A DNA stretch of 64,000 nucleotides from Campylobacter avium LMG 24591 (GTDB lineage: Bacteria > Campylobacterota > Campylobacteria > Campylobacterales > Campylobacteraceae), in NCBI RefSeq assembly GCF_002238335.1, contig NZ_CP022347.1:434001-498000 (forward strand), read 5' to 3'. The notes below the pieces were generated by a model, which ran no database searches, was not told where the DNA came from, and saw only the letters and a list, made by a program, of their open reading frames with translations. Each line of letters starts with the position of its first letter. Position 1 is the first letter of the stretch. This document shows, one piece after another, positions 43,999 to 54,064 of the stretch. Made by a program: the position numbers and the translations under genes.

Positions 43999-44934
43999 CT
44001 AAAACAATGCCTCTTGTGTTTTATTTTGCACCAAGCACTCTAAAAGCTCGTCTAAATCCTGCATAAGCAAGCAATACCTAAAGTCTAAATACTTTAAATC
44101 CTCTATCTTAGAATATGAAAAATCACAAAACAAAGAATTCTTAAGTGCGCTTTTAAAACCGCTAACGCATTTAAAGCCCTCTTTAAAAAACTCAAAATCA
44201 AGTTCATTAAAGACCACTATAAGTGCTTTGTTGCTAGTTCCAAATTTACAAAGTTTAAATTCATCATCTATAAAGAAAATTTTAAAAAAATTCAAATAAG
44301 ATGCTTTAAAAACTACTTCTTGTTTGTTTTGTATGAGTTTGGAGGCTATATTTGCGAAATTTTGGGCTAGTATAAATGGAAAATGAAGATTTTTAAAATA
44401 CAAGCCCTCGCAAAGCAAGCTCGTAAAAAAAACAGAACCCTGCTCAATCATTTTGTAAGTAGCTTGTCTTAAAACCTCATAAGATGCACATAGTTTAAGC
44501 AAATACAACTCATCATCGCAGTAAATAAAGCTATCATTTCTAGCTTTCATTATGGTTTGAAAATCCAAAAAAATATCGCCATGCAAGTAATTTAGCGAAA
44601 AAGCAGGGCATAAATTTAATTCCATTTTAGAACACAGTATAAAATTTAAGCCCTTTTCCTCGCTGATAAATCTTAAAATTCTTAGCACAGCTAATTTTAT
44701 CTCATCTACTTTTAAAAAAAACACATCCTTATCTGTGATTTTTACATCATTTTCGCTGATGATAACAAAGGCACCTTTTTGCAAGGCAAGCTGTATTTCA
44801 AGCTCATCATTTGAGAAAAATGCACAGGCCTTGCTTAGCTCTTTTAAAGAGAGTGCAAAAGATGAAACGCTTGAAATCGAGCCCTCATTTAGCACAACAG
44901 CCCTTGTTAGTTCTATTAGATTGCTAATATTCAT
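43999..44934 (-). CDS. Conserved protein of unknown function (Cj0837c-like)
   Basis: A 311-residue cytoplasmic protein. The first part (NLIELTRAVVLNEGSISSVSSFAL, LSKACAFFSNDELEIQLALQKGAFVIIS) is reminiscent of the N-terminal domain of Mur ligases, but no ATP-binding P-loop is present, so it is not a working MurF/MurE. Rich in Phe, Leu and Cys. It overlaps metG by one base and precedes the GT8 pair. Position matches C. jejuni Cj0837c; function unknown. Confidence 0.72.
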   Translation of the reverse strand: MNISNLIELTRAVVLNEGSISSVSSFALSLKELSKACAFFSNDELEIQLALQKGAFVIISENDVKITDKDVFFLKVDEIKLAVLRILRFISEEKGLNFILCSKMELNLCPAFSLNYLHGDIFLDFQTIMKARNDSFIYCDDELYLLKLCASYEVLRQATYKMIEQGSVFFTSLLCEGLYFKNLHFPFILAQNFANIASKLIQNKQEVVFKASYLNFFKIFFIDDEFKLCKFGTSNKALIVVFNELDFEFFKEGFKCVSGFKSALKNSLFCDFSYSKIEDLKYLDFRYCLLMQDLDELLECLVQNKTQEALF

Positions 44935-46814
44935 CAGCCTACCAAGGAGCCGTTTTTTACCAAGTCATTTGGACTAAGTAATACTAGCTTATCTCCACTT
45001 TTTGCAGATAAAATCATACCATCGCTTTCATGGCCAAAAATTTTAGCCTTTTTAAGATTGCTTAAAACGCAAACTTGCTTTCCTACAAGCTCATTTGCCT
45101 TATAGAATTTAGCTATGCCAGAAAGTATTTGCCTTATATCACCATCTCCTAAATCAAGCTTGAATTTTAAAAGCTTTTCGCTGCCTTCTATGTTTTCGCA
45201 CTCAAGCACGGTGGCTATTTTTATTTCTATCTTAGAAAACTCATCTATCTTTATCTTTTTTTCCTCTTTTTTGACTTCTAAATTTACAGGCTCTAAGAGA
45301 GGTTTTTCTATCTTGTTGAATAAATTCTCGCAAGGACTTAAGTTAAAATTTAAAAGCTCATCCTCTTCTATAAGTTTTTTATAATTTTGCGTGTTTAGCT
45401 CGTAGTTTAAGGCCTTTGAAAGCTTTTGCATAGAGCTTGGCATAACAGGGCTTAAAAGTAGGGCTACTTTGGCCAAGATATTAGCACAGAGGCTAATTAA
45501 GGCTTTTGCCTTGTCTAAGTCTCCGTTTTTTACCAAATTCCAAGGCTCATACTTGCTTATGCTTAAATTTGCCACAGCCAAGGCTTTAAAAAGCTCTTCT
45601 AAGTATCTGTTAAGCTGTAAGCTTTCGCAAAATTTCAAGGCATTGTCTATAAAGTCCTTGCTTTGCTTAAGTTCTTTTTCAAAATGCTGCTTGATGTCTT
45701 TGCTCTCAAGCATGTTGTTGCTGTATTTTGCACTCATACCGATGATACGGTTTAGCAAATTTCCAAGCTCATTGCAAAGTTCTGCGTTATTTCTGTTTAT
45801 GAAAATCGCTTCGCTAAAATCTCCGTCATTTCCAAAAGGAACCTCTCTTAAAAGAAAATACCTAAAAGAATCAAGCCCATAAGCATTTACTATATCCATA
45901 GGCTTTATGACATTGCCCTTTGACTTGCTCATTTTCTCGCCCTCTCTAGTCCACCAGCCATGAGCACCTATGTATCTAGGCAGTGGCATATCAACGCTCA
46001 TCAAAAAAGCAGGCCAAAAAATGGCGTGAAATTTCAGTATATCTTTACCCACTAGATGAAGATGTGCAGGCCAAAAGTCGTAATTTTGCCCTTTTTCTAG
46101 GTAATCAAGCACGCTTACATAGGTAAAAAGTGCATCAAGCCAAACATAAATGATATGCTTTTCATCCTTAAGTTCTTTTGGAATTTTTATACCCCAATCA
46201 AAGCTGGTCCTAGTGATACTTAAGTCTTTTAAGCCCTCTTTTACAAAATTTATTAGCTCATTTGTTTTGTTTTTTGGTAAAATTGGCTCTTTTTCTTCAT
46301 ACCATTTTAAAATTTTATCCTGATATTTTGATAGCTTAAAAAAATAACTCTCTTCCTTTACTATGCTAGTTTTTTTACCGCAATCAGCACAGCATTCGTT
46401 CTCTTTTAGTTGAGTTTTTGTAAAAAAGGTCTCGCAAGATACGCAGTAATACCCCTCGTACTCGCCCTTATAAATATCGCCCTTTTGCCACATCTTTAAA
46501 AACATAGCTTGCACTGTTTTGATATGCCTTTCATCAGTGGTTCTTGCGTAGATGTCGTAGTTTATATCAAGCTTATCCCAAAGATTTTTAAATTCCTTTG
46601 AAATCTTATCTGCATACTCTTTAGGCGTGAAATTTCTAGCACTTGCGGCTTGTTCTATCTTTTGTCCATGCTCATCTGTTCCCGTTACTAGCAGGGTTTT
46701 ATGCCCTCTAAGCCTGTAAAGTCTAGCTAGAAAATCAGCTATGATAGTTGTATAAGCGTGTCCTAAGTGAGGTACATCATTTACATAATAAATAGGTGTT
46801 GTTATATAGCGCAT
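44934..46814 (-). CDS. metG: Methionyl-tRNA synthetase
   Basis: A 626-residue class I synthetase. HIGH motif variant HLGHAYT (residues 16-22), zinc cysteines CVSCETF and CCADCGKK, KMSKSKGN (about residue 295), and a C-terminal tRNA-binding OB-fold domain (FSKIEIKIATVLECENIEG ... LSGIAKFYKANELVGKQVCVLSNL). Complete and of normal length. It follows the small Cj0839c-like gene by 12 bases. Confidence 0.97.
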   Translation of the reverse strand: MRYITTPIYYVNDVPHLGHAYTTIIADFLARLYRLRGHKTLLVTGTDEHGQKIEQAASARNFTPKEYADKISKEFKNLWDKLDINYDIYARTTDERHIKTVQAMFLKMWQKGDIYKGEYEGYYCVSCETFFTKTQLKENECCADCGKKTSIVKEESYFFKLSKYQDKILKWYEEKEPILPKNKTNELINFVKEGLKDLSITRTSFDWGIKIPKELKDEKHIIYVWLDALFTYVSVLDYLEKGQNYDFWPAHLHLVGKDILKFHAIFWPAFLMSVDMPLPRYIGAHGWWTREGEKMSKSKGNVIKPMDIVNAYGLDSFRYFLLREVPFGNDGDFSEAIFINRNNAELCNELGNLLNRIIGMSAKYSNNMLESKDIKQHFEKELKQSKDFIDNALKFCESLQLNRYLEELFKALAVANLSISKYEPWNLVKNGDLDKAKALISLCANILAKVALLLSPVMPSSMQKLSKALNYELNTQNYKKLIEEDELLNFNLSPCENLFNKIEKPLLEPVNLEVKKEEKKIKIDEFSKIEIKIATVLECENIEGSEKLLKFKLDLGDGDIRQILSGIAKFYKANELVGKQVCVLSNLKKAKIFGHESDGMILSAKSGDKLVLLSPNDLVKNGSLVG

Positions 46815-46826
46815 TTTATCCTTTCT

Positions 46827-47012
46827 TTAAAAATCAAAGCCCCCGTCTATCTTACCCTTTGACATGCTGTTATAAACAGCATCTACATAGCTTTTTCTAA
46901 GCTCGCACTCAAGTAGTTTTTCACAAGGGTAGCAAGACTCTAAAGTTAAGGAAGCTTGGCATTTTTGTAATTCTTGTAATTTTGCCTTTAAATTTTCCTC
47001 AAATTTATCCAT
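46827..47012 (-). CDS. Small conserved four-cysteine protein (Cj0839c-like)
   Basis: A 61-residue protein with an N-terminal helical stretch ([16 protein letters not shown]) and cysteines in [34 protein letters not shown]. The C-x2-C...C arrangement could hold a metal. The start overlaps the fbp stop by eight bases. Similar small genes sit between fbp and metG in C. jejuni. Function unknown. Confidence 0.75.
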   Translation of the reverse strand: MDKFEENLKAKLQELQKCQASLTLESCYPCEKLLECELRKSYVDAVYNSMSKGKIDGGFDF

Positions 47013-47856
47013 TTAAGACCTTGTAAGCTTGTTTTAACTTCTCTATCTCATATTTTGAACCAAAAAAACAAGGAGTAGTGGCGTGAATTTCACTAAATTC
47101 AAGCTCTAATAAGCTCTCATTAAAGCCATTTGTGCTTAATCCTCCTGCTTTTTCTATAACAAAGGCTAGAGGAAAAACCTCAAAAAAGGCTCTTAGTTTG
47201 CCATTTGGTGAGCTTTTTGTGGCAGGGTATGAAAAAAGTCCTCCACCCTTACATAAAATTTGATGCACATCGCTAACCATAGCACCGCTATATCTTAGCC
47301 TATAACCCTCATCAAACAAAGCTTTGATAAAATCAGCGTGAGTTTTGCTCCACTCTTTTTGAGTGCCCCCGCTTGCGTTAATCTTACCTTTTTCGCTCAT
47401 CTTAAGCTCTTTTACAAGGCTAAATTTTGCCTCTTTATCAAGCCTAAAAAGCTCCACTTTTTCAGCACAAAGCACAAATTCTAGCCTTGGTCCATAAATA
47501 CTATACGCAGCAGCTTTTAAATTCTTAGCCTTTGCTTCGTTTTCATAGATTGCAAAAATGCTTCCAACGCTAAAATTCACATCAAGCAAGGATGAGCCAT
47601 CAAGCGGGTCATAAGCTATTATGAATTTGGCATTTTCATTAAGTATCAAGGCCTCATCTTTTTCCTCGCTTATCAAAGCCTTTATATCAGGGCATTTGCT
47701 TAGAATTTCAGTGATTAGCAAATCAGCTTTTACGTCTAATTTTAACTGCTTATCTCCGGTAGCATTCTCGCTGCTACTATACGAAGTGTCAGGATTTTTA
47801 AGCTCTTTTGAAATTTCAAGCACGGCCTTTTGTATCGTTTTTATAAGCTCTTTCAA
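47005..47856 (-). CDS. fbp: Fructose-1,6-bisphosphatase, class 1
   Basis: A 283-residue gluconeogenic enzyme, important because Campylobacter generally lacks phosphofructokinase. Metal site [23 protein letters not shown] (about residues 81-103), [24 protein letters not shown], and [15 protein letters not shown] are characteristic. The start overlaps the mobB stop by four bases. Cj0840c equivalent. Confidence 0.95.
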   Translation of the reverse strand: MKELIKTIQKAVLEISKELKNPDTSYSSSENATGDKQLKLDVKADLLITEILSKCPDIKALISEEKDEALILNENAKFIIAYDPLDGSSLLDVNFSVGSIFAIYENEAKAKNLKAAAYSIYGPRLEFVLCAEKVELFRLDKEAKFSLVKELKMSEKGKINASGGTQKEWSKTHADFIKALFDEGYRLRYSGAMVSDVHQILCKGGGLFSYPATKSSPNGKLRAFFEVFPLAFVIEKAGGLSTNGFNESLLELEFSEIHATTPCFFGSKYEIEKLKQAYKVLNG

Positions 47857-48332
47857 TCTAACTCCTTAGCGTTTTTAAGTATATACTCACAAAGTCCGTT
47901 AATATCATCTAGATGAAGCCAAGTAAGCTCCTCTGTCTTAGGCTTTTCGTAAGAACTAATGGCCTGTGAGTATTTAAAATAACTCTCATCAACTTCCTTG
48001 CAAAATACGCTAATTCTTGGAAGTTTCAAAGTCTTTAAGCCCTCAACCAAAACCAAATCGGCATCAATTAAGCTTAAAGCTTGTTCTATATCCATACTAC
48101 TATGAGAAAATAGGGTGCTTCTTTTAGGACTTAGCACTAAAACATCAGCCCCGCTTTGAAAAAACTTAAAACTATCCTTGCCCTCTGTATCAAAGGAGGC
48201 CTTATCTGCTGGGTCGTGTTTTATAACTGCTACTTTTAGTTTTCTAGCTAAAAATTCTTTCGTTAATTTGCTTATAAGTGTTGTTTTTCCTGAATTTGAA
48301 GGACCACTAAAAGCCATAACTAATTTTCCCAT
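47853..48332 (-). CDS. mobB: Molybdopterin-guanine dinucleotide biosynthesis protein MobB
   Basis: A 159-residue P-loop GTPase: [19 protein letters not shown] (Walker A), [28 protein letters not shown] (family signature), [16 protein letters not shown]. It assists formation of the molybdenum bis-MGD cofactor used by enzymes such as NapA, encoded about 10 kb away. First gene of the mobB-fbp-Cj0839c-metG run. Confidence 0.93.
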   Translation of the reverse strand: MGKLVMAFSGPSNSGKTTLISKLTKEFLARKLKVAVIKHDPADKASFDTEGKDSFKFFQSGADVLVLSPKRSTLFSHSSMDIEQALSLIDADLVLVEGLKTLKLPRISVFCKEVDESYFKYSQAISSYEKPKTEELTWLHLDDINGLCEYILKNAKELD

Positions 48333-48426
48333 AATTTTTCCAAAGTTCTTAAAAATTTCATAATTATAACTTTTTAAACTAAAAAAAATACTAACAGGTT
48401 ATAATTCCTAGTAAAAAGAGTGGAAA

Positions 48427-48924
48427 ATGAGAATTTTATTTTGTATTTGTTTAAGCCTTGTATTTCTTGCTTGTTCTAAGAATGATAACATAATAGCTAA
48501 TCTCAAATCCCAAACCCTCATACACACGCAAAAGGCTAAATTTACTTATTTAAATACAAATTACATAATAACTTTAAGCTTTTTAAGCCCTGTTTTAGAT
48601 AGATACAAGGATGATGATATTTTTGCTATCTTTATAGCGCCAAATGACTTTGATATATCAAATTTGCAAGTTTTTATAAATTCTAATTTTGTAGAAATTC
48701 AGCCGATAGAAAAAGATGACGAGCTTTTAAAATACTTAATACAAAATGAGTACGCAAAATACTATAAATTCAGTGCGAAAAACAATGCTAGCGAAACAAT
48801 CACCGCTAAAATTTGCTCAAATATCTTTACTTGCTTTGAATTAAGCTTTCAAAGATACTCGAAATCTTTATATTACCGCTCAAAAGATGAGAATACACAA
48901 TATAATTTGCAAGAACCCTTTTAG
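48427..48924 (+). CDS. Small lipoprotein (Cj0842-like)
   Basis: A 165-residue lipoprotein (signal MRILFCICLSLVFLAC, lipobox FLAC). The mature part looks beta-rich (YIITLSFLSPVLDRYKDDDIFAIFIAP). The final third of the gene overlaps the end of the convergent slt gene by 98 bases. The gene has its own promoter-like gttataatt at about 48398. Function unknown; homologue in the same position in C. jejuni. Confidence 0.75.
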   Translation: MRILFCICLSLVFLACSKNDNIIANLKSQTLIHTQKAKFTYLNTNYIITLSFLSPVLDRYKDDDIFAIFIAPNDFDISNLQVFINSNFVEIQPIEKDDELLKYLIQNEYAKYYKFSAKNNASETITAKICSNIFTCFELSFQRYSKSLYYRSKDENTQYNLQEPF

Positions 48925-50434
48925 CGTAAATTCTACTTTCTTTATAAGGCACAAATTCCATAGATAAAAAGGGCTCAAATTTGCCCGGCTTAAACATATC
49001 ATCCCTTTGAAGCATTTTGTTTGTAAAGCCTATGCCGCCGTTATAAGCGTAAGATATAAAGACTACTGAGCTTAAATTTTTTTCTAAATAATCAAGATGA
49101 TGATTTGCAAATTTGTAGGCTATTTGCGGTTTAAACATGTCGTCTTGGTCGAAATTCGGTATTTTTAACTCATTTTTTGCTATGTGATTTGCTAAAAATG
49201 GCATGAACTGCATAATTCCAAGCGCGTAGGATGTGGAAATTGCAGTTGGTATAAACCTGCTTTCTTGTCTTGCTATGGCTAAGATTAGAGCTTGTCTTTG
49301 CTTAGGATAATCTTTTAAATGCTCATAATATGGCATTATGAAGTAATTTTTCTTAAAATTATGCACCCTTTCCATGATATAAGCGTAAATTGGCAAGCTT
49401 TGTTTTGATTTAAAATTTTCAGCCATTTTCTTTAAAGAATCCTCGCTTGAGTTTGAAATTTTAGCCGCTAAGCTCTGCCAAGCAAATGGATCTTGCATGT
49501 TAAAATTTACATTTTTATTAGATGAGAGCTCTAAAAGCTCGAAATTTGTTAAAGGCTGATTTTTAAGCTCCTTTGCATAAATACTATATATATTTAAGGA
49601 AGCGCTATTTGCCAAGGTGTTTAAATACTCATCTTTTAAGCTTATTTTATAAAGCCAAAACAAGGCATTATCTTTATGGCTTTGTAGTCTAAAGCTTTGG
49701 TATGCCCTTTCAAAGAAAGCAAAAGCCGCTCTTTCATCGTTAAAAGTAAGAGCATTAAGCCCTAGATAAAAGGCCAAATCATCGCTTACAAAGCTAGGTT
49801 CTGCCCTTAAAAGCGACATTCTTAAATCTGTATGGGATTTTTTGATAATGATGTTTTGTATGTAGTTTAAAAAGCCTTTTTGCCTTACAAGCTTATCCAC
49901 AAAGTCCTTATTTAAGGCTATATCAGGATTATTAAAAAAGCTAGCCACCTTTATGAAATTCTCACTGCTATCATTTAGTGCTAAAAAATGCAAAGGATTG
50001 TTTGTGTTAAAGGCTAAAAGTAGCATGGACAAGCCTTTGTTATTTTGCTTAAATTTAGTAGCTAGCTTGCTTCTTGTTTGGTTTTCAAGGCTTGAGATAA
50101 ATCTTAAAGAACTTAGTCTGTGTATCTGACAAGAGCTGTTTGCATCAAGGATGGTATTTCTAGTGTAGTTGTAGCACTTGGAATATCTTGGGTCTATATA
50201 AGTTCTTGCTGGCACAAATTTTTCAAATTCTTTTTTTAATTTTCCTGCATATCTAAAAATATGCTTTCTAAGGCTTTGTGCTTCTTGTTTTGAAATTTGT
50301 TTATTTTCAAAAAGGCGGTGCAAGTAGTAATCTTTTGCTAAAGAATTATCTTTTTGTTTTAAAGTGGATAAATCATATATAGCTGAAAATGAAAAAGAGC
50401 AAAGAAAAAAAAGAAACAAAGTTGCTCTTATCAT
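48827..50434 (-). CDS. slt: Soluble lytic murein transglycosylase
   Basis: A 535-residue periplasmic enzyme with signal peptide (RATLFLFFLCSFSFSA), a long helical superhelical region, and the C-terminal catalytic domain: ILAIARQESRFIPTAISTSYALGIMQFMPF, with the catalytic Glu in RQES, then VVFISYAYNGGIGFTNKML and YKESRIYAKRVLANYIVY. It cleaves peptidoglycan strands forming anhydromuropeptides. The last 32 codons are shared antisense with the lipoprotein gene; they lie beyond the catalytic domain. Start overlaps the yggT stop. Confidence 0.93.
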   Translation of the reverse strand: MIRATLFLFFLCSFSFSAIYDLSTLKQKDNSLAKDYYLHRLFENKQISKQEAQSLRKHIFRYAGKLKKEFEKFVPARTYIDPRYSKCYNYTRNTILDANSSCQIHRLSSLRFISSLENQTRSKLATKFKQNNKGLSMLLLAFNTNNPLHFLALNDSSENFIKVASFFNNPDIALNKDFVDKLVRQKGFLNYIQNIIIKKSHTDLRMSLLRAEPSFVSDDLAFYLGLNALTFNDERAAFAFFERAYQSFRLQSHKDNALFWLYKISLKDEYLNTLANSASLNIYSIYAKELKNQPLTNFELLELSSNKNVNFNMQDPFAWQSLAAKISNSSEDSLKKMAENFKSKQSLPIYAYIMERVHNFKKNYFIMPYYEHLKDYPKQRQALILAIARQESRFIPTAISTSYALGIMQFMPFLANHIAKNELKIPNFDQDDMFKPQIAYKFANHHLDYLEKNLSSVVFISYAYNGGIGFTNKMLQRDDMFKPGKFEPFLSMEFVPYKESRIYAKRVLANYIVYSHLLSGNIKISSIFESLIQSK

Positions 50435-50712
50435 AGATAAGCCCTTGCTAAATTTCCTATCAAGATGTTTATAAACTGCAGGGCAAGTATGATTATAAGC
50501 GGTGCTAAATCAACAGCTCCTATGCGGGTTGGTATCTTGCTAACTAGGCGGTAAGCCGGGGCTGCTAGTTTGTATATGGTTTGAACGATTGGATTATAAG
50601 GGTCTGGATTTACCCAAGAAAGCAAGGCTGCTATGATGATAATCCACATATAAATATTTATGATGATTTGTATAACAGAAACGATTGATAGTAAAAAAGA
50701 ATCAAGAAACAT
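50431..50712 (-). CDS. YggT-family membrane protein
   Basis: A 93-residue protein with two hydrophobic helices (residues about 7-30 and 66-88) and the family signature [30 protein letters not shown] and [14 protein letters not shown]. The family is linked to cell division, SecY area or osmotic tolerance in different bacteria; its role here is unknown. Overlaps gltX by 11 bases and slt by four. Confidence 0.88.
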   Translation of the reverse strand: MFLDSFLLSIVSVIQIIINIYMWIIIIAALLSWVNPDPYNPIVQTIYKLAAPAYRLVSKIPTRIGAVDLAPLIIILALQFINILIGNLARAYL

Positions 50713-52021
50713 TTTTTTCCTTTATAATATCCTTTAAAAAGGGCTTTAAAAGTGCGTAAAGCTCATTTAAATCAGGTCCATGAGTAGAATTTGTAAGCAA
50801 AAGCCTTAAGGGCATAAAAAAATTCTTGCCCTTTAAACCACTTTTTTGCATCAAATCCTTTTTAAAATCCTCATATTCACTAGCAAAATCATAGTCTTTT
50901 AAAAGCTTTGATAGCAATGAAATTTCATCCTTAAATTCGCTAAAAGCTTGTTTTGTAAATATCAAATCAAGCTTTTCTTTTATCTCTTTTATGGTACTGC
51001 TTTCTTGAGTATAAAACTTCGCCAAAGTCGCATACTCTTTTTTAAGCTCTTTTTCGTAAGCTAAAGCCTTGCAAAGACTTTCATCATCAAGCCTTTTTAT
51101 ATGCTCTCTATTTATCTGTAAGAGTTTTTTCATATCAAACTTAGCCGGTGCTTTGGATACTTTTTTAAGATCAAACCACTGCAAGGCCTCGTTTATGTCA
51201 AAAATTTCTACCGGAGTTTTATTGCCAAGTAAGATTAGGTAATTTGCTATGGCAGCAGGTAAGATACCCTCATCTAAAAGCCATTTTACGCTAGAGTGAG
51301 CCTCTCTTTTGCTCATCTTTAAGCCATTTTCATTTAAGATTATAGGCAAATGTGCATAAGTCATCTTTTTATCGTACCCTAAACTTGCTCTTATGTGCTC
51401 TTGTTTTGGAGTGTTTGAGACATGATCCTCGCCTCTTATCACGCAACTAACACCTTCTAGCATATCATCAACAGCACAAGCAAAATTATAAGTAGGCGTT
51501 TTATCAACCCTCATTATCACAAAGCTATCTATGTCTTTTGGAGAGAATTTTAGTGTTCCTTTTATGAAGTCCTCAAAAATCATATCATTTTCAGGCTTTT
51601 TAAGACGGATTACAAAGGGCTTTTCATTTTCTAAAACCTCTATATCTGCTAAATTCTCGCATTTTCCATCGTAGCGGTAAGCTTTATTTGCTTTTTTTGC
51701 TTCCTCTTTTTTCTTACTAAGTTCTTCTTCTGTGCAAAAACAAGCAAAAGCTTTTTTTTCACTCAAAAGCTTTAATGCCATTTGTCTATGAAATTTCAAA
51801 TTCTCACTTTGCACATAATAATGCTGCCACTCAAGCCCAAAAAGCCTTAAAATTTCTTGTATCTCATCTATCTTTTCAGGGATATTTCTAGCCTTATCAG
51901 TGTCTTCTATACGAAGTATAAAATCGCTATTATTTTGCTTTGCACAGATGTAATTAAATATAGCAGCTCTTAAATTTCCTATATGTAAGTCTCCTGTTGG
52001 AGAGGGTGCAAATCTATACAT
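50702..52021 (-). CDS. gltX: Glutamyl-tRNA synthetase (one of the two Campylobacter types)
   Basis: A 439-residue class I synthetase: [20 protein letters not shown] (HIGH variant HIGN), [24 protein letters not shown] and KMSKREAH (KMSKS variant). Campylobacter carries two GltX enzymes, one of which mischarges tRNA-Gln for GatCAB; the copy next to slt/yggT is GltX1 (Cj0845c) in C. jejuni. Which tRNA this one prefers cannot be read directly. Confidence 0.95.
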   Translation of the reverse strand: MYRFAPSPTGDLHIGNLRAAIFNYICAKQNNSDFILRIEDTDKARNIPEKIDEIQEILRLFGLEWQHYYVQSENLKFHRQMALKLLSEKKAFACFCTEEELSKKKEEAKKANKAYRYDGKCENLADIEVLENEKPFVIRLKKPENDMIFEDFIKGTLKFSPKDIDSFVIMRVDKTPTYNFACAVDDMLEGVSCVIRGEDHVSNTPKQEHIRASLGYDKKMTYAHLPIILNENGLKMSKREAHSSVKWLLDEGILPAAIANYLILLGNKTPVEIFDINEALQWFDLKKVSKAPAKFDMKKLLQINREHIKRLDDESLCKALAYEKELKKEYATLAKFYTQESSTIKEIKEKLDLIFTKQAFSEFKDEISLLSKLLKDYDFASEYEDFKKDLMQKSGLKGKNFFMPLRLLLTNSTHGPDLNELYALLKPFLKDIIKEKNVS

Positions 52022-52124
52022 TTATAATCCTAAGTCTATGTGAAAGCCAGATTTTATCCAAAAAAAATTAACGCTGTATTTAACAAATATTTTTATAATC
52101 CTTGGCAAGATAAATGGAGGTTTT

Positions 52125-53261
52125 ATGCTTTTTATAATATTTTTAGTAATTTTTTCTATCATTTTTATCCTAGCGAATATATATATTTATAAACGTTTGC
52201 TTATGAAAATTCCTTTCTTGTTTCAGCATAAAAGATATGCAAAAATTTTTATAATCATACTTTCTTTGATGCAGACATCTTTTTTAATTTTTAGAGCTGA
52301 TGATGAGTTTAATAACACTATTTATACCATTTTTGCACATTCCTTTGCTATAACTTATGCCTTGTTTTTTACTACAATTTTTGCTGATATTTTGGGCTTT
52401 TGTATAAAATTTTACATCAAAAAAACCAGCAAAATGCCCTTAAGGGGCGAAAAAAGACGTAGGGTTAAGGTCTTTTTTAATCTAGCACTTTTGCTTTTTG
52501 GTTTTTGCTTTGTTTTAAAGGGCTGGAGCAATGCTACATCAATTCCTGATGTAAAAGAGCTTGAGCTAACTTTACCAACTTTGCAAAAAGATTTAAAAAT
52601 GGTGATGATAAGCGATACGCATTTTGGTAAGAATTTAAATGAAAGTTTTTTAAAGGGCATAGTTGAAAAAATAAATTCCTTAAATCCTGATTTTGTAGTT
52701 ATAGTGGGCGATTTTGTAGATACAAAGCCTGAGGATTTAGGATATATTAGCGGCATAAATGAGATAAGAGCTGATATATACTACGCGCTTGGAAATCACG
52801 AGTATTACAGAGGAATAGATGGAATTTTAGAGCTTTTAAGGCAAAAAACAAAGCTTAAAATTTTAATAAATGATAGTTTTGAAACCGAGTTTTTAAATAT
52901 AGCTGCGATGGCTGATTTAGCAGGGCTTGGCAGGGGTAATGCTAGCCTTGAACCAGATATAAATAAAACAAAAGCTAAGCTAAATTTAAGCAAACCAAGT
53001 ATTTTGCTAAGTCATCAGCCAAAAAGCGTTTTAAGATATGATGTAAGCAATTTTGACTTAGTTTTAAGCGGACACACTCACGCAGGGCAGGTTTTTCCTT
53101 TTGGATTTTTAGTGAAGCAAAATCAAGGCTTTTTGCACGGACTTTATGATTTAAGCGAAAAGACCAAGCTTTATGTAAGTAGCGGGGCAGGTTTTTGGGG
53201 GCTTAGCATGAGGTATCTTGCAAAAAGTGAGATAGTTTTATTTAATTTAAAGGCGATGTGA
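52125..53261 (+). CDS. Membrane-anchored calcineurin-like metallophosphoesterase
   Basis: A 378-residue protein with four N-terminal hydrophobic segments (to about residue 135) and a metallophosphatase domain: LKMVMISDTHFGKN, VVIVGDFVDTKP, YYALGNHEYYRG, LLSHQP and LVLSGHTHAGQVFPFG carry the metal-binding Asp, His and Asn. This is the YaeI/YkuE group; some members cleave UDP-diacylglucosamine or phospholipid-linked substrates. It overlaps psd by four bases, hinting at an envelope-lipid role. Cj0846 equivalent. Confidence 0.88.
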   Translation: MLFIIFLVIFSIIFILANIYIYKRLLMKIPFLFQHKRYAKIFIIILSLMQTSFLIFRADDEFNNTIYTIFAHSFAITYALFFTTIFADILGFCIKFYIKKTSKMPLRGEKRRRVKVFFNLALLLFGFCFVLKGWSNATSIPDVKELELTLPTLQKDLKMVMISDTHFGKNLNESFLKGIVEKINSLNPDFVVIVGDFVDTKPEDLGYISGINEIRADIYYALGNHEYYRGIDGILELLRQKTKLKILINDSFETEFLNIAAMADLAGLGRGNASLEPDINKTKAKLNLSKPSILLSHQPKSVLRYDVSNFDLVLSGHTHAGQVFPFGFLVKQNQGFLHGLYDLSEKTKLYVSSGAGFWGLSMRYLAKSEIVLFNLKAM

Positions 53262-54064
53262 TGACATTTTCAAATTTTTCTTCAAGACTTTTTGGCAAGG
53301 TAGCAAAGTGTAATTTTCCTAGCTTTTTGCAAAAACTAATCAATAAAGCCTATGTTAAGTATTTTGATATAGATATGAGTGAATTTAAGCAGCCTGATGA
53401 ATACTTAAGCTTAAATGAGCTTTTTACAAGAACTTTGCAGATACAAAGAAAAATAGAAGATGAGTTTATCTCTCCAAGTGATGGTAAAATTTTAGAGCTT
53501 GGCCAAAGTTTTGACGCAAAGGATGAAAAATTTGCCTTTAGTATAAAGGGCTTTACTTATAGCTTAAATGAGCTTTTAAAGAATTCTTACGAGGATAGCG
53601 AGTTTAAAAATGGGCTTGATTATGTAAATATTTATCTTTCGCCAAAGGATTATCACCGCTTTCACAGCCCCTTTGATATGCAAATTTTAAGTGCTACTTA
53701 TGTAAGCGGGGAATTATTTAGCGTAAGTGAAAAAAAACTTTCAAAGGTGGCTAATCTTTACACAAAAAACGAAAGACTTATCCTAAAATGTCTTGTTAAG
53801 AATTTTTACATTTGGCTAGTTTTTGTGGGTGCACAAAATGTGGGTAGCATTAGACTTAGCTTTGATGAAAGCATTCAAACAAATGCTAACAAAGGAAATT
53901 TCACTAAAACTTATGATTCTTTGTTTCTTAACAAAGCCGATGAATTGGGGCATTTTGAAATGGGCTCAACCATAGTCTTAATAGCCCAGTCAAAAAATTT
54001 AAGCTTTAAGCCTTTAGCAAATAGCACGGTTAAATTTGGCGAAAAGATAGCGACTTTTTTATGA
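53258..54064 (+). CDS. psd: Phosphatidylserine decarboxylase
   Basis: A 268-residue proenzyme that makes phosphatidylethanolamine. The self-cleavage motif is HFEMGSTIVLIAQ (Gly-Ser-Thr, Ser becoming the pyruvoyl group), with the metal/catalytic His in YLSPKDYHRFHSPFD. Length and order normal. Between the metallophosphoesterase and FUSC-like gene, overlapping both by four bases. Confidence 0.95.
   Translation: MMTFSNFSSRLFGKVAKCNFPSFLQKLINKAYVKYFDIDMSEFKQPDEYLSLNELFTRTLQIQRKIEDEFISPSDGKILELGQSFDAKDEKFAFSIKGFTYSLNELLKNSYEDSEFKNGLDYVNIYLSPKDYHRFHSPFDMQILSATYVSGELFSVSEKKLSKVANLYTKNERLILKCLVKNFYIWLVFVGAQNVGSIRLSFDESIQTNANKGNFTKTYDSLFLNKADELGHFEMGSTIVLIAQSKNLSFKPLANSTVKFGEKIATFL

Noticed and set aside
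45469-45882. 137-codon plus-strand frame opposite metG
   Set aside because: Antisense shadow of metG, Ser/Leu/Lys-rich, with no ribosome-binding site or family features.
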